In this document: positions 32,707 through 44,044 of the stretch, piece after piece | Numbering within the stretch: the stretch's first letter is position 1 | Layout: each line of letters opens with the position of its first letter | Assembly (NCBI GenBank): GCA_035771165.1 | Contig: JAWNZC010000285.1 | Span: 248,001 to 312,000 of the forward strand | DNA length: 64,000 nucleotides | Source of the DNA: Paragorgia papillata | Lineage: Eukaryota; Cnidaria; Anthozoa; Scleralcyonacea; Coralliidae | Direction: 5' to 3' | Program-made: the position numbers and the translations under genes | The notes under the pieces: generated by a model | What the model was told of the DNA's origin: nothing | The model's database searches: none | What the model saw: the letters and a program-made list of their open reading frames with translations, nothing else

Positions 32707-35604
32707 TAAAGTCAGAGTGTTTTCAGACCCAAATCCATTAGTTGATAACAATTCTAACCAACATGAGACTTTAAATAGAAATGCTAATGAAAATAGCCCA
32801 TTTCATGAAATAAAACAAAAATTAAAAGGGTTTACAGTAGGGCACATCAATATTACAAGCCTTCCTAAATACATTGATCAACTGAGAATGTATCTGATTG
32901 ATCAGCCGTTTCATATCTTAAGTATCAATGAAACGAGACTAAATGAAAATATTCCTGATGATAGTGTTAAAATCTGTGGCTATGATATCTTTCGAAAGGA
33001 TAGAAATAGAGAAGGTGGAGGAGTAGCTCTTTACATTAAAACATCTCTAAATACAAATGTGCGACATGATTTAGTACCAGATGGTCTAGAAGCTATTTGT
33101 GTTGAAATAAAGAGAGTAAAGAGCAAACCACTTTTGAGATAATGGACAAATTTGAATTATTTGTCCGCTCTCTTGATGAGGATTTCCATATTGTTGGCGA
33201 TCTTAATTGTAATTTATTAGATTTAACAAAGAAGCCACATACAAAACGTCTTACTGAAATAATGGATATATACCAGTTGAAACAAATGATTCAGCAACCA
33301 ACCAGAGTAACAGAAAATACAGAATCACGGATTGATCTTTTCATTACTAACAATCCAGAAAAAATCTCAAACTCCGGGGTGGTTCCATTGGGAGTAAGTG
33401 ATCACAACTTGATCTATGCCAGTATAAAAACATCATTCAATAAACCACCATCAAAAGTAGCACACTCGAGGAATTTTAAAAATTACAGAAAGGAATATTT
33501 TTGTGCAGATCTTGTAAATAGATCTTGAAAATGGATCTGATCCAAACATAATATGGGATGAATGGAAAAACGTTTTTACTGGAACTGCTGATGATCATGC
33601 TCCCTTTAGAATCAGAAGAGTCAAAAGTACATACTCTCCCTGGTTGAAGGATGATATTAAGAAAGAAATATTTCACCGTGATTATTTAAAGAAAAAATCC
33701 ATACAAACAGGATCTATATATTATCACATAGCTTATAAAAAGTCTCGAAATAAAGTGAATACAATTGTTTCCCAAACCAAAGCGGATTATTATTTAAAAA
33801 ACATCACTCAACATAGAGGTAATTCAAAAGAATAGTAGAAAAATGTTAATCAATTAAGAGGGAAAGGTTCCAAAACAACAACAATATCTAGTTTACAGGT
33901 TGGGGGAGAGACGGTATCTACAGATTCTGAGATAGCTGAAACCCTCAACACTTACTTTGTAAATATTGGACCCAACCTCTCACAAGATTTATCAGCTGGT
34001 GATACATGTTTTGCTAATTATGTTTCACCAGCAAATAGCATATTTAATTTCGATGAAATTCCTTTGGGTGATGTTGTTAAGCTTTTGTCTAACATAAAAT
34101 GTTCAAAGGCATCCGGCCCAGATAAAATATCAGCAAGACTTATAAAAGACTCTATAGAGGTAATAGCACCTTCATTAACTATTATCTTTAATTTATCTTT
34201 GTGCACTGGTATATTTCCTGATGAGTGGAAAAATGCAAGAGTTTCTCCAATATATAAAACAGGAAATAAGACAAATCCTTCAAATTATAGACCAATATCT
34301 GTATTATCTGTGGTAGCTAAATTGTTTGAAAAACTGGTGTTTGATCAGATGAATCATTACTTAAATGAAAATGACATTTTAACTAATCATCAATTTGGCT
34401 TTCGAAAATCTCATTCAACTTTGATGTCACTTCTTAGTGCTACCAACAATTGGCTTTTGGATATTGACGGGGGCTTGATAAATGGAGTCCTGTTTCTTGA
34501 TCTTAAGAAGGCATTCGATACGGTTGATCATCAGATACTACTTAATAAACTTTAATTATATGGCATTAAGGGAGTGGCTTTAGAATGTTTACATCATATC
34601 TGACCTATCGAAAGTAAACTTGTAAGGTTAATAATGTAACTTCAAGTAATAGGAGTATCAAATGTGGTGTGCCTCAAGGATCGAACTTAGTCCCCCTTCT
34701 TTTTTTACTATATATTAATGATCTTCCAAACTGCTTACATTATTCAATGCCTTCAATGTTTGCTGATGATATGAATATCACAGTAACAGGAGATAGTTCA
34801 GAAATGATTGAAACCAAATTGAATCTTGATTTATCAAAAATACACACATGGCTTGTATCCAATAAATTGGCATTAAATATTGCAAAAACAGAATATATGA
34901 TTATTGGGTCTCGACATCATTTATCAAAAATAATAGAAGATCCCGACATTAATATAGGTGGGCAGAACATTAAAAGAGTACAATCTACCAAAAGCTTAGG
35001 GGTTGTAATTGATGAAAAACTAAACTGGGACAAACACATTGATAACATCAGCAAAAAAGCTTGGAAAGATATTGGAGCCATAAAACTTATTAAACGTTAT
35101 ATACCTAAAGAAAATTTAACGGACATTTATAACGCACTGGTTAAACCACATTCTGACTACTGTTCATTGGTTTGGGATAATTGTAATGTGACATTACAAC
35201 AAAAACTACAAAAGCTTCAAAACAGAGCAGCTAGAGTTATAAGTGGTGACAGTTATGACATCCGTTCGAAGGATATATAGCAGAAATTAAATTGGCAACC
35301 ACTTAATTATTGTCGACTAGAACAATTATTTGTGTTGACTCACAAGATACTACAAAAGAATGCTCCTAAAGTTATAACTGAATTATTCAAAATTTCTGAA
35401 AATGAAATATATAATCTTCGAAGCAACAACAACATGCTGATGTTATCAAAACCCAGGACAAATACAATGAAGCGCAGCTTTAGTTATAAAGCTGCAAAGG
35501 TCTGGAACACTCTGCCAATTGATTTTAAAAATACCGTTTTAACAGTTAATGCTTTTAAAAATAAATTAAGAGAGAACATGAATGACGAAAACAGTAAAAT
35601 TTAA
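32699..35604 (+). pseudogene. CR1-like ORF2: AP endonuclease and RT
   Basis: The endonuclease shows GHINITSLPKYIDQLR, INETRLNE, GGGVALYIK, GDLNCNLLD and GVSDHNLIYA, split by a stop at about 33140. The RT shows SGPDKISARLIK, YRPISVLSV, FRKSHST, LDLKKAFDTVDH, a stop near 34555, MPQGS, FADD (34759-34770) and KSLGVVIDEKLNW. It ends at 35604. At least four breaks make it inactive. Confidence 0.82.
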
Positions 35605-35805
35605 TCACATTTAAGTTATTAACCATGTAATTAACCATGTAATCTATATTATAATCAAGTAGTAACAGTATTTTATTGTATTTTTAATGTAATCTATATT
35701 ATAATTAAGTAGTAACAGTATTTTATTGTATTTTTATTCTGTAAATAATTAGATATAGAGGTAGTCTAAAGAAATTTAAATAAATAAATAAATAGACTCT
35801 CCAGT

Positions 35806-38800
35806 GAAAACTTTCATGTCCACCAAGGTCCACTAACCCCACCTCCACCTCTACCAACCCAACCTCCAGGAACTGGTACCGCTATCATGGCCCGCCTCCG
35901 TAGAGATCTAAGACACCTACTAAATGATCCTCAGGAACCTGATGACCAGCCTATCCTAAACACGGGCACTATCCCACCTAACCCTCGGACCCACAACGAA
36001 CCTTCCTCCGTTCTTAGACCTACAGACAAACCTTCATTCCTAAATATTCACTCCACCACTACAGCCACAAACCCAAACACCGTTCCTGACAAACAACCTC
36101 CACCTCCTGGTCCTATTACCAAAGGCCCTGCAGATGAATCCTTTCCCACAACTGAAACTGCGGAGCTACTATCAACTTTTAAAGCCAAGTGGTCGCCCAG
36201 ATTTGCTGATGACTCGTCAACCTGGGAAAATTTCTGCGCTGACTGCTCTGAGTTTGCCACCAACAGCGTCGAAACCGCTAAAACAATGGTCTCAGGCCAA
36301 CCACGCCGCCCAGCACCACGCCGCCCAGACCGTCCGTCAGCCCGTCCGAACTCTGCTACGTATCGACATAATCGGTTCGACCCAAACGAAGCGCGTCGCC
36401 TCCAGGCCCTATACCGTCACTCCCGAAAACGCGCAGTTCGAAAGGTCCTCGGGGACAACAGTCCGATATATGAGGGATCCACTGAAGACGCCCAAGCGTT
36501 TTTCACGAACATTTTCCAACACAAACCCTGTGACACAGAAACACTCGCCGCTGAACTTAACGCGCATATTCCATTCGCCGAACCCGACGACAGCCTTTTC
36601 GAGCCCCCATCTCCGGAAGAACTCCAACGTAAGCTTCGATCGATGGCCAACTCGGCTCCGGGACCTGATCAAGTCGAATACCACCACCTCCGCCTAGTAG
36701 ATAAGAAATGTGACATCCTAGCAGCTGTCTTCCGTCGCTGTTTCTCTGCCCGCGATGTCCCGTCTGTCTGGAAGAGTGCCACAACGATCCTCATCCACAA
36801 GAAAGGCCCAACAAACGACGTATCAAACTTTCGTCCCATCGCACTGATGTCTTGCATTTACAAACTGTTAATGGCCGTCCTCGCCAGACGTATTTCACAG
36901 TGGGCCATTGCAAACGACCTCCTATCCGCCGAACTAAAAATGCAAGACCCTCGGAGGGATGCTACGAGCACAGGTTCTTTCTGCAATCAGCCGTCGGTGA
37001 CGTCCGCCGTCTTCAAAAAGACATTTACCTTGCATCGCTTGATCTTCGGAATGCTTTTGGTGGTGTTCCATACGCAGCTATCATCTATTTATTTATTTAC
37101 AAAATATTTATACAGGATAGTCATTTCAGTGAGTACTGATCCTACAACAACGCCACAACCTCAATTCGTACCGAAGCTGGTTTGACCGACTCGATTCCTA
37201 TCCATGCTGGTGTTAAACAAGGACGCCCGATTAGCCCGATACTGTTCAACCTAACCCTAGAACTTGTTCTCCGCCAAGTCAAAGCGACGGCTTCCACTTT
37301 CAAACGCGGTCATGCAAAACATCATGGCTTGCCCCTTTTCATTCTGGCCTACGCGGACGACTTGGCCCTGATTGCACGCCGAAAGGAAAATCTCGACGCT
37401 CTTCTAGCTGCTGCATCCTCTTCAGCTTCCCTTATCGGCTTAGAGATCAGACCCGACAAGTGTGCTTCACTCAGCTTCCCGAATTCAAAACGTTCCACCA
37501 ACCACATCGAAATGAATGAATTCCACATCCAAGATCAAGCTTTCACAGCCCTTGCGGCTGACGAGCAATACCGATACCTGGGTGTACATATTGGTCTTGT
37601 CCACAATCCCGACAACCTGCCCGAATTGGTCAACCAACTAATCCCAGACCTTGTCAAAATAGAAGAATCTCTGCTTGCTCCATGGCAGAAGCTCGACGCC
37701 ATTCGAACATTTATCCAACCTTCCCTGACGTATGCCCTCCAAGCTGGTGCTCCCTTAAAGAAGTCCCTGGACACCTACCGATCGACCCTAGTCCGAGTGG
37801 TACGGAAAATCTGTGACTTGCCAAACCGATCCGCCACCCGCTACGTATTTGCATCGCGACAAGCTGGAGGCCTAGGCTTCCAAGTCCCACTAAAGGAAGT
37901 AGACATCCAAACGATCGTCCAAGCCGTAAAGATACTATCATCGGCAGACCCAACTGTGGCCGGATGTGCACGGAGCGAACTCCTACAGACTGCCCGCCAT
38001 GCCGCCCAAGCAAACCCAACGCCAGACTTAGTCTCTAAATACCTCTCCTCCCTACCTGATGACGGCTAGCTGAAATCAGATACCGTGGCCCCACACTGTG
38101 GTCTCGCACTCGGAAAGCCGCTCGAAGTCTCCAAGTCACCATCCAGGTCCCAGAACTTGACAACCCAACCATATCCACCTCCGATGCTGGTCCTGTACAA
38201 TGTACAAGCCCATGAAGTCTGCCGTTTCCTTCATCACCATGTTCGTGAACACTCTGCATACAAGTTAACCCAACTTAACGACCAAGGAAAAGTGGCCCGG
38301 ACACTTACCGCAGACAATGGTTCCGCTTCAAGCATTGGCGCTTTATCCATAAAGCACGTCTCAACTGCCTTAGCCTGAACGCAAACAAGAGCCGGTGGTC
38401 CTAAACGTCGCCTCAGTGCCGGCACTGTATGAGCGAGGAAAACCTACCTCACGTCCTCAATCACTGTACCCAGAACATGGTCCTCATCCGACAGCGCCAC
38501 GATAAGGTTGTCGAAAGACTCACCAACGCAGTCCGCTTCGGTGACATTACAACTCACGTCTTCGTCCCGGACATTGTTATCCAAGAAGGTGACCAAGTTT
38601 CGATCATCGACGTCTGCTGTCCAATTGAAAACGGAGCTGAAGCACTCGCAGAAGACGAGCAACGCAAGATTGAGAAATACAATGTCCTCAAACAACATTT
38701 TCTGTCCCTCAATCTCAAATGTGAATGTTTTAGTTTCGTGGTTGGCGCACTTGGTACCTGGCACCCAAAGAATGAAAGCGTCCTTCGTCGCCTGGGCATG

Positions 38801-38914
38801 ACCAAAGCTTACAAGAACCTCTTCCGGAAACTGTGTCGCTCCGATGTCATACAAGGCTCCAACGATATCTACCGGCAGCATCTTGGATGCGACTCCGCTC
38901 CACTTACGCATTAG
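35806..38914 (+). pseudogene. Utopia-3 ORF, RT and restriction-like endonuclease part
   Basis: The frame resumes in the linker. RT begins with FNPNEARRLQALYRHSRKRA-type text and shows SAPGPDQVEYHHL, TTILIHKKGPTNDVSNFRPI, LDLRNAFGG, HAGVKQGRPISPILFN and YADD (37350-37361). Breaks: a one-base shift near 36945, a ~57-bp insertion at about 37083-37139, a TAG at about 38068 and shifts through 38430. The final segment (38429-38914) is open and holds the knuckle remnant, VPDIVIQ and IIDVCC (endonuclease aspartates) and LGTWHPKNESVL. It aligns with Utopia-1 throughout. Confidence 0.82.
37083..37139 (-). mobile_element. Short LINE 3'-end fragment in Utopia-3 RT
   Basis: CTATTTATTTATTTACAAAA reads, on the minus strand, as a TAAATAAATAAATAG tail like that of the CR1-like LINE at 35805. 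About 20 expected RT codons after LRNAFGG are absent, so the event combined insertion and deletion. The fragment is too short to place in a family. Confidence 0.5.
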
Positions 38915-39226
38915 GCGGACAAGCGTACACACACTTTATACTTTAATTTGCCAACCCATGGCACCTAACGTAATTTAAACTCGCACATAGTCGTCACTCG
39001 GACTCATACTATAAGGTACAGGAGATTATGACAACCCAACCCTCCATGAGCTTAACTCTCCTCATTTCAAACCACACCCACCCAAAACTAGTATACATGA
39101 AATAAGATGTCACTCGGACACATACATAGGACTTTGGAAGCAACGACGTATAATGAGCGTATGCGACCTCTTTTCGATTCTCGCACACCTAAAATTTACC
39201 GTAACACTTAAGCCTTTACTAATAAA

Positions 39227-39380
39227 TCTGTTCTTATCAGCTTAATATCTGGTATGCCAGGCAACGTCTGGCTCATATATTAAACTGATTTTTGGGCTTC
39301 GCCCATGGGATGGAAGCTTGCTTCGCCCTGCCCACGGGTTGTCTCGGTATTGCACCACCTCCGAGTACGGCCCTCCTCCC
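39227..39380 (+). ncRNA. U2: U2 snRNA 3' part (unit C), after Utopia-3
   Basis: It starts at TCTGTTCTTATCAGC, contains the Sm site GATTTTTGGG and ends CCCTCCTCCC. In the stem region GCCCATGGGATGGAAGC...CCTGCCCACGG replaces GCCATGGGATTGAAGC...CTGGCCACGG, paired changes that keep the 3' stem foldable. Confidence 0.94.
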
Positions 39381-39465
39381 TTATAGGGAGAACATCGTCA
39401 TCACAAATAAAAAGAAAACCGAACCCGCTAACTCTAACCCGTGCTTGATTGTTTCTGTTTTACAG

Positions 39466-39573
39466 ATGAAAAGGAAGTCGCTCAAGCAATGACCGCACCC
39501 AAAAGTTCCATGCGCCCGAAACTCCCACCTACCACGGACACGCAATTTCTTCACCGCCGCGAGGCACGCCGAG
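39466..39573 (+). other. Exon-like module (unit C)
   Basis: 108 nt with TTTTACAG before and GTAAGCACGC after. It is the most diverged of the four (GAAGTCGCTCAAGCAATGACC), and most changes alter amino acids in either open frame. Confidence 0.5.
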
Positions 39574-39700
39574 GTAAGCACGCAACTTTCGTTACTTTTT
39601 TCATTCGGTCGCTAGCAAATTAGCCTGCACTAGACCCCCCACTACCACATGCCGCTGACACATAGTACCCAAACATAGCATCTTCGCTACATACACAGAT

Positions 39701-39860
39701 ATACTTACCTGACGCGAGAGGTACTTTGATCAGCAAGGAAGTCCTCTCAGGACGAGGCCCTCTCATTGCACTTCGACTGGGTTGACTCCTGCGATTACCT
39801 CAAATGTGGGTAACTCGAGCGTATAATTTCTGGTAGTGGGACCTGCGTTCGCGCTCGTCC
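39701..39860 (+). ncRNA. U1: U1 snRNA (unit C), 3' end shortened
   Basis: ATACTTACCTG and the following U1 blocks are intact. The last stem loses a G (AGTGGGACC), and the 3' end runs straight into TCTCGTGCCACAACG, which in units B and D lies about 100 bp further on, just upstream of 5S. A deletion therefore removed the U1 3' flank including any 3' box. Confidence 0.9.
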
Positions 39861-39921
39861 TCTCGTGCCACAACGTCGACCAACTCCTAGCTATAACAAC
39901 GATATTTTTACCACTCCCAAT

Positions 39922-40040
39922 GTCTACGACCATACCACCGGGAAAGCACCGGTTCTCGTCCGATCACCCAAGTTAAGCCCCGTCAGGGGGGTTAGTACTT
40001 GGATGGGTGACCGCCTGCGAATACCCCGTGTTGTAGACAC
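39922..40040 (+). rRNA. 5S: 5S rRNA (unit C)
   Basis: GTCTACGACCATACCACC to TTGTAGACACC, followed by CTTTTT. The central CCCCGTCAGGGGGGTTAG is one or two bases shorter than CCCCGTCGGGCGGGGTTAG of unit B, disturbing the loop E/helix region. Confidence 0.93.
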
Positions 40041-40145
40041 CTTTTTCAAGTTTCTTCTTCTCCTTCTTCGCTCGGGCTCGGGCGTTTCTGCAGCGTCCGC
40101 TGACCGAGCCCAACCACATCCTCGTTTTCGCTTCTTTTTTTCTTT

Positions 40146-40167
40146 ATCGCTTCTCGGCCTATTGGCT
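40146..40167 (+). ncRNA. U2: U2 snRNA nucleotides 1-22, cut by Keno-3
   Basis: ATCGCTTCTCGGCCTATTGG plus CT, then the Keno-3 leader. U2 resumes at 54588. Confidence 0.94.
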
Positions 40168-40706
40168 TTATAGTCGAACAGTTCCGAACTGGTCTTAGCG
40201 ATCGCTGTGACTGTGGTGGCTAGAGAGTGCTACTCTCTTAACACTGATACACAGTTTCTACCAGTTGTACAACGCCTGCTGCTGTCCTGGAGTCTCATGA
40301 GCTGGCCTGGTTGTAGTTCTTAGAACTTTCGTGGCTTCCTCACCTCGTGCTTGGTGGTTTCTGGTGCCCTGTTTGGCACTTGTCTCGTGTTTGGCCGGCA
40401 GTCTTTGGTCGTCTGGTGCCCTGTTTGGTACTTATCTCGTGGTTGGCCGGCAGTCTTTGGTCGTCTGGTTCAGGATTCGTGCCTGCCCTGGCGGGGATCG
40501 TCGGTGGCTGTCCAGACCTCTTGCTGGTCTTCCTTTCTTTTGGCCCTGATTCATCTTACGAAGCTGGCTGTGTGTGGTGACTTTGCGGTCCGTGAGTCAC
40601 CTTTACTTTTTTTATGTGTGTTGATACTCTAGGATTAGCCTAGGTATCATATTTTCTTTAGCTTCGTAGGATATCTGTCCCATATGCCAATCGTTGGGCT
40701 TATGTT

Positions 40707-42478
40707 ATGCTTCCGGCGCAGGCCCTTGCGGGTGGTCCTGCCCCTACAAACAAGGAAGTTAAATTAGATCTTGGGAAGCAATTTGGGATTGATCGCCTCG
40801 ACGTTTATTTTGAGTGCGTTCAAATCCTCGCCCGGGATCGCTGGTGCATTTGTTTTACGTCCCCGAACATGATGGAGGACGTCTGTCATATTGGGATCTC
40901 CTTTCGTGGGTTCCCTGAGCAGACCACGCCTATCTCTTCCCGTACCTGGGTCAGTGTACAGAGGCTGGCCTATGGAATTCCCATCGACGAAGTCCATCGT
41001 GCTCTGTCTCCTTATGGTTATCTTGTACGGGTGCATCGTGCGGTGGAACCGCCGAACCTCAACAAGAGCCGCCATCAGGAGGAACAACCACCTGGGGCGA
41101 CCGGGACCCACCAGCTATGGAAGAATAGGAGGTGGATGAGTCTTGAGAACCCCCAGCTGGGGGATCAACAGGAGTATCAGGATTTGCATTAGTACTACGG
41201 GGAGGACCCCGGGAAGGGCAGTTGGCACTTTGGTGACCAGACGTGCCACAACGAAAACAAGTCGGGATCTGACCACGGTACCAAATCCTACAAGAATGGC
41301 CCTTGATGACGATTTTAGAGGGGATCGCCACATGAATGGCCATAAGAACCGAAATGGTACCAGTATAACCTTATGGGTGACCTCACGTTTTGAGCGATGA
41401 ATCAACCCCCCCTGTAGGGGGTCTTGCGGGGACACATGGCCAAACATTGGTTGTTGTTCCTCCGGTTCATGGTACCTCTGCCGTTCTTTGGCACCCCCTA
41501 TTGTCTCCACTACTCAGGTCCAGCCCCTGGCGGTCGATCCTCCTTCTGGTCGCCCCACTTTGGGAATCTTCGGATCCTTCAGGTGCCATCGTGCCCCAGG
41601 GTCCCTCCGTAGTGGTTGATCCCCAGTCTGTTGGCCTCACTTCAGCAACTTCGCGTTTGCCGACTGTCACTTGTTCTCGGGACCCTCCTTCGGGATTGGC
41701 TCCTTTGGGTGATGTACCTTCGGGATCGCATCCTTCCTCCTCGCACGTGCCTTTGGGGTCCTCGGACCCTGAGTTGGAGTCACCCCAAACTGAGACTCCA
41801 ATGGTCGTGCCAGACTCTCTCGGGCGAAAGCGTCGTCATCGCTCCCCGAGTGACGAGGATCCGATATCGGATCCAAGCTCTTGCAAGAAAGCCTCCAATG
41901 AGGGTGAGCTTGCCGGGACTATTCTTGCTAGGATTCTCCTCTTCCTCCGGAAGTCCCTCGGGATGATCTGACAAAGGATTCACCCCGCGATATGGTGCTC
42001 CCTGACTCGGATGCTCCAGAAACCTGGGCCCCATCTGGTGCTGAGTTGGTTCCCCCCACTGCGGTTGGTGGTTCCTCTGTCCCCCCCTTCTGATGGTTTT
42101 ACCCTTATCACTAGGCGAACCAAAAATCGTGGTGTTTCTGCCAAGGATTCGGACAACGGTAGTGCGTCCCGGTCCCAGAGTAGGGATCGGCTCTCTTGTG
42201 GAACGCCCCGCACTGGTACTGCGACTCCTAAGTCTCCTCAACCTCTTCTGTGTGTTGTAAGCCGCAGTACGCGCCCTGCGCCACCGCCGGCTCCGATTAC
42301 TCACCGCAATTCGTTTGCTGGGCTACCTGATTTGTTTCCGCTGCTGGATGACGATGAATTAATTGGTGGAATGCTAACCAGTTCGGGTAATCTACGCTCC
42401 CGGGGCCCATCCCCGGCTGGCGATCGTCTCCCCAACCCTCCTTTTGTGGCTTCGGACGCTCCTGCTTCCAATGTTTAA
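40707..42478 (+). pseudogene. Keno-3 ORF1 with an internal inversion
   Basis: MLPAQALAGGPAP opens a frame that aligns with the other ORF1s through RTWVSVQRLAYGIPIDEVHR. From about 41050 to 41400 the gene reads on the minus strand: the knuckle CFRCGTSGHQSANC is at 41259-41218, in the context KGHSCRIWYRGQIPT. The + strand protein resumes after 41400 with a Pro/Ser-rich tail and ends APASNV at 42478. The ORF2 ATG (42472) overlaps this stop region. Confidence 0.78.
41050..41400 (-). other. Inverted ~350-bp segment of Keno-3 ORF1
   Basis: On the minus strand this segment encodes GYTGTISVLMAIHVAIPSKI (aligning with GIPNGTISIWMKLDKAIPSR of Keno-4), then the knuckle, then a Pro-rich tail. The breakpoints are approximate. 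The word GGTTGTTGTTCCTCC near the right break resembles GGTTGTTCCTCC read on the minus strand near the left break, a possible recombination site. Confidence 0.78.
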
Positions 42479-43214
42479 ATTACTTACTTTGAACTTACTT
42501 TGGGTCTTCGGGCCTTGAGTAGCCGCCAATCCCTTGTGGAATGGCTAAACTGTTTTCGTCCGGACGTTGTTTGTTTGCAAGAAACCCATTCTGCCTCAGG
42601 GAATGAGTTCTCCGATTGGTTTGCTCCTCACAACCTCGATATTAATAATAAATTCGGGTATAAGTGTGTTTCGTCACCTGGTGCAGTTCGCAGTGCCAGA
42701 GTGGCCGTTTTGTATAACCCTAATTTTAACGTTGTGAAACAATGGCGTGATGATTCTGGTCGTCTCGTGGTTTTAGAATTCTCGCGTGGCAATTGTAATT
42801 TTCAAGTCGCCTGCCTTTATGCGCCTAATACCAAAGAAGATGGCTGATTGTTTTTTGAGTCCTTTTATCAAATTTTAGGCCCTGACCTTCCTTTTTTCTT
42901 TGTGGCGATTTTAATACCGTGGTCGATCCCGTATTGGATTGCTTTGGCTGTAACCCTACCTCCCCGTGGGCTTATAATTGGTCCTCGACTCTTTCTGACC
43001 TCATGTCGTCGTGTGAGTTGGTGGATGTTTGGCGGGCAAAACACCCCGCTGGTTCTGAGTTCACGTGGCATCGCCCCAATGGTAAGCAGGGTTCCCAACT
43101 TGACATGATCTGGCTCTCTGATATTATTTGGGCCTGGTTACTTCTGTCGACATTTGTCCATTTATCCGTTCTGACCATTCCTGCCTGTATCTTGACATCG
43201 CCCTCCCCGTAGTC
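42472..43214 (+). pseudogene. Keno-3 ORF2, endonuclease part before the insertion
   Basis: MFKLLTLN opens the frame, which shifts at once to GLRALSSRQSLVEWLNCFRP. LQETHSASGNEF, VACLYAPNTKEDG, a stop at 42847, then FFESFYQI and shifted NWSSTLSDLMSS and QGSQLDMIWLS follow. Text breaks off in DIALPV at the transposon end. The catalytic GDFN is disturbed (VAILIPW in that frame). Confidence 0.78.
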
Positions 43215-43369
43215 CAGCAGTTATCGACCACAAAACCACTTAATTGTTCAAATTAGTGATAAAAGCATGAAACTTTGTCAGATCACGAACATCCCTAGGA
43301 CCAACATTTTTGGATATGGAGCCAGCCGAAATTCGCTAATAAAGCCGAGTACTGCGCATGTTATTCATG

Positions 43370-43381
43370 ATGACGTCATCA
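43370..43381. promoter_or_regulatory. CRE-like palindrome GATGACGTCATC in the left TIR
   Basis: A perfect 12-bp palindrome containing TGACGTCA, the CREB/ATF consensus. The matching position of the right TIR reads GATGACATCATC, one base off. It could promote transposase transcription. Confidence 0.5.
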
Positions 43382-44044
43382 ACAGTGAAAAAAGATTAAA
43401 TTTTGGAAATTCAAAACTTTGACTATATTGTCAAATAGAGATGTACGAGACGACAAAAAAACTATATTACACTTTTTACTTTTGGCCGTTAATTACTGAA
43501 ATATCGCTGAACAAATTTTTTCAAAAATTGCTGAGTAAGCATTTTTTTGTGTGAAAATGCTTTGGTCATGAAGAGTTAAAGGTTACCCCCAGTTTTTCTA
43601 CCAATAAAGTTTCTTTAGACTCTTAAAAAGTTGTAACCGTAATACTACCTTGAATTAAGCATGTTGGTTGTACAAAAAAGGATGTAAAATAGAAATGAGA
43701 TAACCATAAAAGTGAGTAGAGATAATGAGATATTCAAATTGTTTTCACTCTGATCATCTCTTAGTTTGGCCAAATATATGCTAATACATCATCTAGTTGT
43801 AGTCGCTTTCACAATTTCATGATTGGATACATTTTTTATATACATTTGGACAGTGCAAACATGGGTACTAGATCCCAGGCCGTTTTCGTCTTTCAAGATG
43901 GCTGTCGTCATTTGTACTTACATTCATTGCAGATAAGGGCTCTTTTAACGTCATTCAAGGCTTGTATGCTTGTTTAGCAACAAAAATTTTACAACTAATG
44001 TACAAGATGTAGGTATTCAGTTTCTAATTGATTAATAAGATGCC

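Larger units (their letters stand above)
31200..35805 (+). mobile_element. CR1-like LINE inserted in Utopia-3
   Basis: It has two ORFs in frameshifted condition and ends in an AAATAAATAAATAAATAG tail, as in CR1/L2-group elements. The 5' limit is approximate, since Utopia linker and LINE leader are hard to separate. No clear target duplication was found. ORF1 has a C-terminal esterase-like domain, ORF2 an apurinic endonuclease and RT with FADD. The insert is nearly full length. Confidence 0.82.
29758..39226 (+). mobile_element. Utopia-3: U2-targeted RLE retrotransposon, interrupted by a CR1-like LINE
   Basis: The 5' and 3' U2 junctions are both in the window. The 21-bp duplication beginning TCTGTTC and ending TTAATA is present at 29737-29757 and 39227-39247. 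The leader (29758 to about 30530) is unbroken and is the reference for the 255 bp missing in Utopia-2. A ~4.6-kb LINE splits the linker region, and a ~57-bp A/T-rich fragment sits in the RT. The 3' UTR (38915-39226) matches the other copies. Confidence 0.9.

Noticed and set aside
41059..41510. Independent minus-strand gene with a zinc knuckle in Keno-3
   Set aside because: Its text is colinear with Keno ORF1 and fills exactly the gap in the + strand ORF1, so it is an inverted piece, not a gene.
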